From Marsupella aquatica (taxonomy: Eukaryota > Marchantiophyta): a stretch of DNA of 64,000 nucleotides. The position numbers were made by a program, and so were the translations under genes. The stretch spans positions 9,238,001-9,302,000 of the forward strand of contig OZ316893.1 of NCBI GenBank assembly GCA_973895155.1, read 5' to 3'. Below are positions 1 through 11,340 of this stretch, piece after piece. The notes beneath the pieces are model-generated. The model saw nothing but the letters and a program-made list of their open reading frames with translations, was not told where the DNA came from and searched no databases. Position 1 is the first letter of the stretch. Every line of letters begins with the position of its first letter.

Positions 1-84
1 CGATGACTAACTGCTCTATGACCCTTAATTTATTCGTGTCCTGCTACACGCATGTATGTTGACTTCAGAATCTTGTTATGACAG

Positions 85-3000
85 GTGCCCAAGTGATTCC
101 TACGATCGGGTCTGGACAGTGGTGAGTGGTCAAAACGGCGAATTCATACATAACCCGAATATTCTCAACTCGTCGAACTTTGATGAAGACCTGGATCGAC
201 CGCCATTTGCGGTGATGCAAAATGGTTTCGTTTATTACAAAAGCAACTCTGTGTCAAGCCTGTTACCCTTCACGGCCCCCGTTGGCCGAGTTTATACTGC
301 TGCCTACTTCCAGGAGCTCGACGGCAATGCTTCTACTAACAATGTCCGGGGGATGGATTTCTTTTTGAATGATGTTTTTATAAGATCATTCAACACCTCA
401 GCGAACCCCTTGGAGATTTCAACCATTGCGGACATTTTAGATACTAGCATCAACATGACCTTCGCACAATCAAGTTGGTCCCAATTGGCCCCCATGTTGA
501 ATGCATTGGAGACATATTTACTACTAGATTTCAACACTTCGACAACTGTCGACCTAGACGGTGAGTTATTGTGTGATTCTTCCAGATCACTGTCAAGGAT
601 ATTTCAAAGCAAACTTTGACATGGAATTCGACATCGGATTCACTTTATCAACTTATTCAAACCATCTACAATAATAACTTACTCACCTAAGCCATATACG
701 GTAGCTGAAGCTTCTAACATCTTGCCCCGATTGTGCTTCTATTTTCAGTGAGGGCTCTTTATGCTCTTCAAGTCCGTTTAAATTTGACGAATTGGAGCGG
801 TGACCCGTGTCTCCCCGCTGGATATCCGTATGACTGGTTAAATTGCAGTGATGATGTTCTCCCACGGATTACCGGCCTGTGAGTTCGACATTTTGCTTTG
901 CCACACAATTTCATACTTCACTCTAAGCATGATGCTATTTGGATAAAACTCCATCAACGGTTTGGTGGTCCAGCGAATGTTCCAACTTGTAGATCTTTTT
1001 TATGAGGCAGAAGTTAAGCTCTACCTGTGTGCTAGTATCAAGAATCGTCTTGGATACTCACGTAATTAAGTAATTTCGTGCAGGTTGCTTTCTAATTATG
1101 CATTAGTGGGCACTATTCCACCAGAGATCTCGAATCTTACGGCGTTGACTGTTTTGTAAGTTTTTGTTACCTATAGTCCTGCGCTTCTTGAAATAAAAGC
1201 AAATTTGCGCGAATGGGATTGATACCTCTCTTTAGCGCCAATATTTGACCGATAATACTGTTTTAAAATCCGATCTCTGTGGTATGATAATCTCTGTGAT
1301 ATGATAATTGCCCAACTTTGAGTGAGGTAGGTCCAAGAATATGTTACAGTCCTCCTGTTTCTAAATCTACACACGGAGAATTGGGTTTCCTCTCTCACTA
1401 CCCGTTCTGAGTGCATTGAACTATTACAATGTCGTAGCGAGCTGGAGCATATATACTAGTAAGCTTACTTGTAGCTTACTATTATAGCTTACTTGTTCGA
1501 TATGGAATTTACACGTCAATGGGTTTGTACTTGTTCTTGCAATTCTTCCTTCCGAAACATACACTACTGTCAAAGCTATCTGAAATCGCGTCATTCGCCT
1601 AGTTTTCGAGAGCTCTAGAAATGAGATTTCATTGCTCCAAAATCGATCATGCAATGCAGGGTAATTAATGCAAGACATGGTTGCACTTGAAATTACAGGT
1701 GGACGGGAGGCAACTGAGTTGTTTTTTTATTTTGTGTTTCCCAGGGAACTCAATAACAACAGCCTATATGGTCCAATCCCAGATTTCAGCAATCTTCAGC
1801 ACCTTCAATCGATGTAAGTGTCTAGCGATTACTTTAGCTGTGCTGGAATTTGTTACCAAGTACAAGTGAGAAATCAAGAATGTATGTTTTCGATATTTCA
1901 CCATCGTGGGCGCTTGGTTTGAGCTCACATACCTTTGCCCGTTGATCACGTTTGCGAACCTTCATGCACTCTACGTACAAAACGCTCTAAGTCTGTAATG
2001 TTGTGTATTGCAAGTTTGTTCTACACGTACGTACTTCAGTTGATGCATCTCAATCACCGTTGTTTCATCAAAATTTGGACGCAGATATTTGCAAAACAAC
2101 AACTTGACCGGAGAAATTCCAGATTTTCTTGGCATGCTTCCGAATCTGACCAGATTGTAAGTTGAAATTGGACTGATCGAGCCAATATATTCTGAGGAGA
2201 ATTTTGATCATGCATGAACCAGTGGCATAGTGAACCCGGGAGTGAACCAGTAACAATCTGAGCAGATTGTTACTGGTTGTAACAATCTGCAGTCAGCAGT
2301 TGTTCACATGCACCCTATGGATATAATCATGGACTATTTATACGGGGCTCGTCACCCTAATTCGACAATCAAGCGGCGCACGTTATCAATCACAGTGCAT
2401 CGTGAGATTGGACACCTCTGTTGGATAAATGTCGTGTGTTTCATATGCATGTTCTTGAGCTTGAGTTGATGAAAACGCAACACATATTTATTGCTAAACG
2501 TAACTCAAACTGGTTCTCGCTTGTAGGGCCTTAGACAACAATAACTTCAGTGGAACGGTGCCACCGGATCTCAACAAACAAGGTTTCAACCTCACGTAAG
2601 TCCAGACACCTAATCGAAGGCAGGTTGTTTAGGTGACCCCTCCCAATTTTCTGCACGTCATGAAGTTTTCACCCGTTGCAGGCATGCATATTTCCGCACA
2701 CTGGTCCCAAATGTGGTAAAGCCAGTGGCACGAATTAATAGTTTGAGTTGATGTGTGTACGTCTGACCTTGCAACCTGAACATGTTGGAATGAATTGATA
2801 CAGCTTTACAAACAACCCTGAACTTATAGCTCCGTCGTGGTACAACCCAAATTCCTCGACTTCCTCCAGTTCGTCCAGGTCAAGAGGGACAACCATTGGA
2901 GCTGTTGTGGGTGGCATCATCGGTGGTCTGATTGTGTTAGCGATCGCCACGGGGATCATATGGCTGCTCTGCACAAGGAAAAGTAGAGCACGATCTGACA

Positions 3001-5639
3001 TCATCAGAGCCATAGAGAATGCAGGTGAGTACTTGAGAATTTTATCACTTTCCCACGTACTAATACTCAAATGCACCCGAGCTCATAAAAATTTTGTTGC
3101 TCTTCGCGGCCCTGCATGTATAATGTCATGACCGTACATGTGACACGATTCCCTTTGCATTGCTATATACCTGCAGAAAATCGGTCTCAGAACCCGGATT
3201 CGAACACAAGTAGGAAAGTTTTTGCAGGGTCCACGGTCGTGATATCGTTACAAGAGGTCAGCGACGCGACCAAGAAGTTCTCGAAGAAAATTGGTCAGGG
3301 ATCTTTTGGGCCGGTTTATTATGGAAAGCTTCCGAATGGACAGGAAGTGGCTGTCAAAGTGAAATCAACGGATTCCCGTCAAGGAGCCACTGAGTTCTTG
3401 AACGAGGTTTGTTGTTAGAACAAATCTACTCTTTTCAAGTATAGAAACCGCATCAGAGGCGGAGCTCAGTTTTTTAAAAGGGTTGGTTGTCGGCTAGCTA
3501 TGCTCTTACTAGCTGGCTGAAATCTTCTGTGCACAGTTAAATTAGACACTTAAAGCACATTGCAAAACACAATGAAGCTCTAACAAACACATTGCGACTT
3601 GAAAGCTGGATGATATCTACTCCTAGACTCCGATCATCCGCGAGATGTTCCGCAGGAGAAACATTTCTGTTTCTAACAACACTCGTCCATTAATTGTACA
3701 CACACAGGTTGAACTTCTCTCACGGATACATCACAGGAACCTGGTGTCTTTGGTTGGGTACTGTGAAGAAGGAAACCAACAAATTCTAGTTTACGTTTAT
3801 GTTTCCAATGGAACTCTTCGCGACCACCTTTACGGTAAACCCAGTTTGTAGTATGACTATATCTTCCTGAGTTCATAAAATCTCGGATCCCACTTTCTAA
3901 GATTGTTTTGTCATATTCATTTCGCTTGCCTCTGTAGATGTATGCATAGATTGAGCTGGCAAAAGTGGAAATGCTAAGTTTTTTCTAACAATGTAGGTGA
4001 CAAGTCAAGAGAACCTCTGGTTTGGAGAACACGAGTCGACCTTGCTCTTAACGCAGCAAAAGGTATATACGAGCTTTACGGTCGATGCCATGTCATTGAT
4101 TGCCTGATCGGGACACGATTTTTCGGCACTTACACGCATAACAATATTATAAATTAAGCTCCAGACTCGCTTGGTGGACTGATCTCGATCTCCTTTTAAG
4201 GACAGGGTTTAGCTTCATGTGTTTTGAATGCTTGCCTCACCCTTTTCCTTCGTTGCTGCAGGTCTTGAATATCTGCATACTTATTGCAATCCTCGGATAA
4301 TTCATCGTGACGTCAAGTCTAGCAATATACTGGTTGACGAAAATCTGATTGCCAAGGTTGCTGACTTTGGAATCTCAAAGCAGGCCCCTGAAGGGATATT
4401 CAGCGGTGTTGATACCCTTGTGAAGGGCACACCTGGTTACTTCGATCCAGAGTATGTATTCAGACCCTTCACCGCAAGTTTCTTGCAAGAGCTAATCGGG
4501 GAGCTAATTGAAGGTTCTACAGAACAGAACTCAGACACGATATTATGGCATAATGGTTGTATATGCATACGGTCATATATTGAAATTGCTTGCAGAGCTA
4601 ACCATACATTCATACTGAAACCCTTTTCAGATATTTCATCACGCAAAGACTGACTCAGAAGAGCGACGTGTATAGTTTTGGAGTTGTCCTCTTGGAGATA
4701 ATTACAGGTCACCATCCTCACATATCGGACCTTCCAGATGGTACAAGTCAAACTCTCGTCCAATGGGTATGTCTTTTAATGCACTCCCCACATATGAGAA
4801 ATAATTTGAGCAGGCTAAGTTCGATATAGGAGACTGAGCAGATGGGTAAACGTACTGTACGTACTCATAAAACATAAGAGATTTTATATATAAGCAGGCC
4901 TCTCTGTTCAATGTCCATAGAATATATACATATATGTTCCACAAATTTATATTAGGCTCCCAGAAACAGTGCTTACTCCGAGCTTACCATGCCTTCTAGA
5001 CAAATTCTTCTTCGTCACCCTTTTATGCTGTACTCCAAGCTTTACCAGGCCTTTCAGTTGCTGCTTGGCAGGGTTTTAGTTCTTTTGCCTTCGTAGGGGA
5101 CTTTCGTTTGGCTCCTTGGTCAACGGTGGCTTTTTCCATGTTTTGTCCCTTATTGACTCTCCAGTCCTTTAGGATTGATTTCCGTCTCCAGGTTTTGGCC
5201 CTTTTTGGTTTCGCAGTGATACATAACTTAACGACCGACGATCTAACAAACTTGCTAAGCCATATTCATTCTCGAGAAATGTATGTACGTGAACATGCAG
5301 GTGCGCAGCTCAGCAAATAAAGGTAGCTTGATAGATATTGTTGACCCGTCTTTGAATGGACAATTCAACCAGCAGTCGATGATGAAGGCAATATCCCTGG
5401 CAGTCAAGAGCATCGACCAGACAACGTCGAAGCGGCCGGACATGAAACAGGTTGTGCGCACACTTACAGAGGCCGTCGAACTTGAACTCTACTCTGAGAT
5501 TCTTCAGAAAAGCAATCATGATACTGATGCATCTATTGCCGAGGACGAAGATGAGGGCTCTATCGAGAGTTTCCCAGCGACCGAGGAAACTGCTATCTCA
5601 CCTCGATCGGGTACCTCTAAGATCGATAACCAACGTTAG
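85..5639 (+). CDS. Malectin-like/LRR receptor kinase, 5' end outside window
   Basis: This is a plasma-membrane receptor-like kinase of the plant malectin-like plus LRR class. Thirteen exons are visible: 85-560, 749-878, 1084-1155, 1745-1813, 2085-2156, 2527-2595, 2804-3024, 3177-3406, 3708-3834, 3997-4062, 4262-4451, 4631-4766 and 5301-5639. All junctions are GT-AG and the phases close to 731 codons plus stop. Exon 85-560 is the second half of the malectin-like domain (YDRVW, later YFQELDG). Four LRR units sit on exons of 69-72 bp. A Ser-rich linker and a transmembrane helix ([19 protein letters not shown]) follow. The kinase has [31 protein letters not shown] and DVYSFG, so all catalytic residues are present. 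In the hinge the usual LVYEY reads LVYVY. The C-terminal tail is acidic. The ligand is unknown. Upstream malectin and signal-peptide exons must lie left of position 1; bases 1-84 are intron. Confidence 0.93.
2245..2278. repeat. Perfect 16-bp palindrome in receptor-kinase intron
   Basis: Two perfectly complementary 16-base arms (AACCAGTAACAATCTG and its reverse complement) are separated by two bases. It lies in the intron between the third and fourth LRR exons, so the transcript could form a long hairpin. No function can be assigned. Confidence 0.85.
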
Positions 5640-6013
5640 AGCATTGGATCACGAGGGAGGATGATGATGGCTATGCACCCGGCTATACATTACCCCAACT
5701 TCAAAGTGCCAAAGTGGCCCTCCTTTTATGGAAAATTTAAGCATAATTTCACATGGATTAATTCGTTCGAATTGAAGGCATCCAAGGTGATTGACCGGTG
5801 AGGGAGACGAGTCGTTACAGTGCCGAATTTGGAGTAGGGAAATAATGAGGAGCTACTAATTGATTTATCCTGGCAAGTGTTAGCTCGTGATAGATTTCTC
5901 TATACCAGGCAAGTGCTGGCTCATGGCAAAGCAGCGAAAATGTAATATATGTTCACTCAAAGTGGTTTATTAAGGTGCTGATTTTGAGGGTATGTAAATA
6001 TGTCGTGGAATTT
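5640..6013 (+). other. 3' flank / probable 3' UTR of the receptor kinase
   Basis: This is AT-rich sequence directly after the kinase stop codon with no supported reading frame. It probably holds the 3' UTR, but no clear polyadenylation signal was singled out. Bases 5801-5813 match the first 13 bases of the terminal repeat of the MULE-like element at 9152-11330. Confidence 0.4.
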
Positions 6014-6147
6014 TTTTAAGTGGACTCGGTTCAGGTAAAAGCTATGTTCTAGTTATTTTGGTTAGTTTCTATTTAAATTGTTTTAAGTGGACTCGGTTCA
6101 GGTAAAAGCTATGTTCTAGTTATTTTGGTTAGTTTCTATTTAAATTG
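6014..6147. repeat. Perfect 67-bp tandem duplication
   Basis: The 67 bases at 6014-6080 are repeated without a mismatch at 6081-6147 (both begin TTTTAAGTGGACTCGG). The identity points to a recent slippage or duplication event just downstream of the receptor kinase. No gene is involved. Confidence 0.95.
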
Positions 6148-9100
6148 AAGTGTTACTCCCTCGTTGCAGCAGCTATGAGGAGTTTTAGACTGGGCTTTAC
6201 CTGTCAGCCATTTGTTGTTTACTTTTTGCCTTGCAACCCTTCCCAAAGTCAAATGACCTTAGCCAAATGTATCCTCAAAAAAATCGTTGTAAGACACGTG
6301 CCCCTTTAGACTTAAAGTTATCATGGGCAAAGTTTTGTGTTATTGAGCACACTGGCCCAATTGAATGCTAGTGTGTTGCACAGTGTGGTTGAGCAATTTA
6401 AGTGCTCTTGAGCTGAAAAGTTGTGGAGCGGAAATGTTGTTCAGGAGAAGACAATATTGTTCAGTATGTGCAGTGGACGAGAAAATCAAGTTAGTAATGA
6501 AGAGGCAGGGGCAGATGGGTGTCAGGCCAGACCATATATTTTTTCCTTCCCCTCCCACTGGCTCCTATTTCTATCCCTACTACTATTTCTTGTCCTCCCA
6601 CTACTGTTCTTTTCCTACTTTTTATTTTCCTCCTGCTACTTTCTTCCTGGGTTTTCCTCTCATCCTCCTTTCTTTCCCTTTCCAGATCATTTTTGTCTGG
6701 AGTCCTCTGTGTTCTCCTGGTTGCGCGTTGTGTTCGTCCCATGAGCATGCTAATGAAAAAGGAGTGTGTACATAGTGACTGAGGAAGAATGGCCAAAAAG
6801 GAGGGATGGCTCTTTCCTGAAATGGTTTTCTGGAGAATTAACTAAATATACCCCTACAAGCAGCAAAATTGACCAAAATACTCTTCCAAATTCTCTAAAA
6901 TGCAAGACAGCATAAGCTCCTTGTGCCACCACCCCTGTCAACTACCATTTCAACTAGTAAATATGCAACGTGTATTGTTAATTTATTGTCTTCACACAGT
7001 ACAGTACAATACAGATTAATATGATCTGCTGTGAGTCGACAGAGTGCAGCAACCTTGGAAAACAAGGTAAGACGTTGCTAAGGTATTTTTGTAATTTTCT
7101 AATCTCATGTGTAATTAGGTAATTTGGGTAACTTCTGGGTGGCTCTATAAAGAATCTTCCCAAAACAAAACAGAAAAATATTAGCCAATCCTTACAATAG
7201 TGCAATTTAAGCTTAATCTAAGGAAACAAATGCAAACTCCCCTTGATTGGGTCTTTAGTCTGCGGGAATGGATCATGTCTCCTGGTTCGGCACCTTTTGT
7301 TTCTTGGCAGTTTGATATATATTAGGTCATCTGAAACCTTTATGTCCGCAAAAATGTCCCTGGTCCAAAAGGACCAGTTTTGGTCTGTGGTAACAAATAT
7401 GTAGACAAGATTTTTCGTGTCCACCCACTTCAGTGACGGGAAAACAACCTTGACTCTGACCAGAGGCAAACTCACGGGTTTGAGACGCCCTAGTAGGTCC
7501 CTCACTTTGTCTTATAATTTGTGAAGTCAATTAAAACAAGTGAAGTCAATTAAAACAAGTGACTGGATAGAATCCACTGCAAGTACCCTGGGTTTTCTTC
7601 CAACTCATCACTTCTAATGAGACGGAATTCAATTAGGGGGAATACTTTACAATTTTTTTGAAGAATGTTAGAAGTGTTTTATTCCCATTTTGAGAATTAT
7701 AAAAACAATAGTGGTTTTCAATAACAAATTTGGGAATTTTCCTAGAATTCTCCATGAAATTAGGGGTTTAAATAGGGTTTAAAATAGTGCAAGTAACTAG
7801 TTTATTTTCTTAAGTATTTGGGTGTTGATGACTTGCAAACTTTGCTCTGATATATGGTATCTCCCTCGGAATAAGGCCCCCTAGACAAGTACATAATAGT
7901 ACACTCAGGAACCAAGGTGTGCTTTTGCCCAAGATCTTGATTCCTAGTTGTACTATTTAAGGGTTCCATTTGGCAAGGATTCCATCTCTACCTTAGAGTC
8001 ACCAGAAGCTCCAATTTAAGTCATACTTAATTTTGGAGGAAGTTAGCAATTCAAGCAGTTTGTGTTAGAGCATCTCCTAATTATGGTGAAACAAGTTCAA
8101 TCCTTGTGCGTTGCACAAAAGATGTATTTGCGCAAAAGATGCAATCAAGTAAAATATGTCATTATGCAAAAGATGTACTAGTTTACTAATTAAAAGATAT
8201 TGTTTGGCAAAGATGTCAATTGTGATGTTGTGCTAAAGATGTAGTTGAGAAAAACATCATGGCACAATATCTCAAGTAAAATATTTTATGAAGTAAAAAA
8301 ATCTCATTGCGTAAAAAATATCGTTAGGTACGTAAAAGATGTCATGATGCAAAGGAATGGCAACAAAGACCACCAAAGTACAAAGTGAGAATGGCTATTA
8401 ATTTATTTTTCTCTATTAAACCTCAACACCTGCTTATCCCCTCCCCCAACCCCCCCTCTCTCTTCTCACTACATTTTGGTCTCCTCTTTCTCTCATTGTG
8501 CACTATTTTATTGATTATGTAATATTTACCATAGAACTCCTGTCATTATTACATACTTAGGACTATCATGCAATATGGTATGGAGCATGTAACACTTCCT
8601 AGGACGATATAGATGGTACAGGGGAAGACTTGATCTCATGCACAGTTACCTCTAGTTCATTGTTTCTTGGAAAAGCCTACATTCACACTAAATGTAATTC
8701 TCTTTTTGTTTATTCCTTCCACTTTTTCCAGTTTCTTTTGTTTTCACCCAAGAAACCCAGCCAAATTTGAAAGACAACCACTGTATAAACTAAAAGGGCA
8801 CAACTTTGTATAATAGTTTTCAATGGACCTCAGTCTCAACTGGATTATTTTATTATTTTCCTTCACACTGTAAATCAGCGCTACACCATTACAGATTCTA
8901 ATCCTGGATCCCAGTAGCAAAGCAAACAGAAAGTCAAATTTGCTTCGGGACTTATATGATGTCTTGCAAATATCATTCCAGTAGTGAAAAGCCCAGTGCC
9001 CTGAAAACCCATAAGCTTCCAGTGAGGTGTTGGATTTAGTGTATTTGGGCTTAGTTATTGGGTTCACTCAACAACCCAGTAGCACGTGGCTGTTCCATAA

Positions 9101-9151
9101 GGGTTGGAGATACTCTTATCCAGGTTTCAAAAATCATACCCTCATAGAACA
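6148..9151. other. Intergenic, no supported gene
   Basis: No reading frame here resembles a known protein. Bases 6540-6720 are a pyrimidine-rich tract that opens all three frames artificially. An 18-base unit (GTGAAGTCAATTAAAACA) is repeated near 7520-7560. A C-rich stretch lies at about 8440-8500. The last ~80 bases lead into the left target duplication (9142-9151) of the MULE-like element. Confidence 0.5.
8100..8350. repeat. Irregular AT-rich repeats of an AAAAGATGT core
   Basis: Seven or so copies of a short core (GCAAAAGATGT and variants such as GCTAAAGATGT and CGTAAAAGATGT) are scattered at uneven distances. The spacing is irregular and the units diverge, so this looks like decayed microsatellite-like sequence rather than an ordered array. 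Confidence 0.45.
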
Positions 9152-9710
9152 TTCAGGGAGACGAGTCCCTGCATTGTCATTCAATGCACCTCGATTCTCC
9201 CCCATAGTCCACCGGAATACTCTCTTCATTTTTGTGTCTCATTTCAGTTTCAGGCGAGCCCCATTTTTGGGTCCCGGTTCAGTTTTGAGGAGGGCACAGA
9301 TTTTTGATTGAGGAGTTCTAATGTTTGATGGTTTTAACTTATTCACAAATAATGTATAACTATAATATCAATTTTTTAGAATTTCAATATATGTTTTTAA
9401 TATAAAATATAAAATAATTATAAAAGATTAAATGGTAATGAGCATGGAGAATTGATGCACAGAAGTAGTGTGTGACCTAGACAGTGGTATTGGAGGTCAG
9501 TTGAGACTAAGACGTGGCGTGTTCAAGGCACACAATGGGCAACTTTTCTTTCTGTGATTGAGGGCATGGAAAGGAATGAAAGTTGGAGGGGGCGGGGGTA
9601 TGTGTCTAATTGTATTTGAAAATGGAAATGGTAAATGAGATATAAATGGGGGGTTCAAGTAATTTGGAGATAGCAAAAATAACAAAGGAAACACCCATGA
9701 GAGCTAGGGA
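9152..9710 (+). repeat. Left inverted arm of the MULE-like element
   Basis: This segment is the inverted counterpart of 10440-11330 minus the nested LTR. It begins AGGGAGACGAGTCCCT, itself able to fold as a small hairpin (AGGGA/TCCCT). Similarity fades at about 9710 near GAGAGCTAGGG. Confidence 0.8.
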
Positions 9711-10439
9711 GATAAATTAACCTCTTTTGTTAATTTCCTATACCTGCCCATTGTTGTGAGGTGCCAATCATGTTCCTGGTGGGTAGTTGCTTTCAGTTTT
9801 AGGAAGAATCCAACAAAAGAGGTTAGAAGTCAAAAGGCAAACAATATTAGAGGTGGTGTTGACAGGAGAAGAAAAGCCTTGTGCAACAAGCTGAGAAACC
9901 AGTAAGACAAATGAAAGCCCCTATGAAAAAGGTACAAAAACCAACCCAGCAGAAGGCCCCTATGAAGCAAGTCCAAAAATGTGTGGTAGAGAAGACAACA
10001 GGGCCAGGAGTGGTAAGTGTGCTCCAATTGACAGGTTTTGAAAGTTTGCAAGGAATTGGTGCAAGCATGGGTCTTATAATTCTTTGAGTGTCTTGACAAA
10101 TGTGTCGCACAACACCTTTGGTACACTTGTTTTCCACGGTAGCCAACTTAGACTATTTCCAACCTTGTATGTAGAAAAGATATGTGATTGAGTGATTAAT
10201 TGTAGGGTGGTAGACTGCCATTGGCTTCTAGGTTTTCTATTGATTTGAAAACAAATTACATGAATAAAGTTTTGCTTCTTATACAATAAGATGTGTGCTT
10301 ACCATAAACAGTTTTAGGAGATAAATGGTTTTTTATGTGATCATGTCTCCTCAACTTTTCTGTTGCTGCTATATGGCGCATCCTTGGTTCATATCCCCAA
10401 GTCCAGTTTTTTTTGGACATTATTTTAATTTTTATGCCT

Positions 10440-11330
10440 GGCTCTGATGGGTGTCTCCTTTGTTATTTTTTCTATCTCCAAATTACTTGAACCCCTCATA
10501 TATATCTCATTTGCCATTTCCGTTTTCAAATACAATTAGACATCCCTGCTCCCTCTAACGTTCATTCCTTTCCATGCCCTCAATCAAAGGAAAGAAAAGT
10601 TGCCTGTCATGTGCCTTGAACACGCCACCTCGTAGTCTCAACTGAGCTCCAATACCACTAGGTCATGTTAGGATTTACTCTTAGGTCTAGAGTTACGACT
10701 GTACCGTAGTTAAGGCTAACCTTAGTCGCAGACTTGGTTAGGTTAGTCTTGCTGTGCGCACTCTATAACCAAGCGGTGTTTGCTTGGAGAGTGGGAACTC
10801 AGGCTCATTTTTACGAAGCTAGTTGAGAGATAGAGAGAGCTTGCGATGTGGATGCTTGGTATGGCCGGTCAGCCTAGAGTGCAGTAAAGCTCATGTGTAT
10901 TCCCGTGGACGTAGCCTCATGTGGATGTGAACCATGTATCTCTCTGTGTCGACTCTTGTGCGTTAGATGGTTCATGAGCTTGCCATTGCGATTGTCATCT
11001 ATGCTCAACGGGTCACACACTACTTCTATGCGTCAATTCTCCATGCTCATTACCATTAAATATTTTAGAATTATTTTATATTATATCTTAAAAAATATAT
11101 TGATATTTTTAAAATTGATATTATAGTTTTATGTAATTTTTGAATAAGTTAAAAATGTCAAGCATTAGAATTCCTAAAAAATCTGTGCCCTCCTCAAAAC
11201 CGAACGGGGACCCAAAAATGGGGCTGGCCTGAAACTCCTATGAGACACAAAAATGGAGAGAGTATTCGGGTGGGCTTTGGGGGAGAATCAAGGTGCATTG
11301 AATGACAATGCAGGGACTCGTCTCCCTAAA
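10440..11330 (-). repeat. Right inverted arm, split by a solo LTR
   Basis: Reverse complement of the left arm, interrupted at 10666-11010 by the solo LTR. Arm sequence resumes exactly at GGTCACACACTACTTC after the insertion. The uninterrupted left arm therefore shows the pre-insertion state of the site. Confidence 0.8.
10666..11010 (+). mobile_element. Solo LTR, copy A (nested in the MULE-like element)
   Basis: A 345-bp unit starts TGTTAGGATTTACTC and ends CTCAACG. It is flanked by a 5-bp duplication, GGTCA, at 10661-10665 and 11011-11015. It is homologous to 20421-20816 and, inverted, to 55830-56173. TG...CA-type ends, a 5-bp duplication, a length typical of an LTR and no internal retrotransposon sequence make it a solo LTR left by LTR-LTR recombination. 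The last base is G where the other copies have A. The autonomous family is not identifiable here. Confidence 0.85.
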
Positions 11331-11340
11331 TCATAGAACA

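Larger units (their letters stand above)
9152..11330. mobile_element. Non-autonomous MULE-like element with long inverted arms
   Basis: The element is flanked by a perfect 10-bp direct repeat, TCATAGAACA, at 9142-9151 and 11331-11340. Its ends are inverted copies starting TT(C/T)AGGGAGACGAGTCCCT. The inverted arms run about 9152-9710 and 10440-11330 (interrupted by the LTR at 10666-11010) and can be followed base for base with modest divergence. A 9-11 bp target duplication and long terminal inverted repeats are the hallmarks of Mutator-like elements in plants. No transposase is present: the interior (about 9711-10440) holds only a short Lys/Gln-rich frame with an internal repeat (KAPMKKVQK, KAPMKQVQK), so it must have been moved in trans. 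Fold-back element is the alternative name. Confidence 0.85.

Noticed and set aside
6365-6775. Overlapping open frames of 90-136 codons on both strands
   Set aside because: They are produced by a pyrimidine-rich tract that removes stops from several frames at once; the translations are simple Phe/Pro/Leu/Ser strings.
8100-8350. CRISPR-like spaced repeats
   Set aside because: Core units are only ~10 bp, diverged and unevenly spaced in AT-rich plant DNA.
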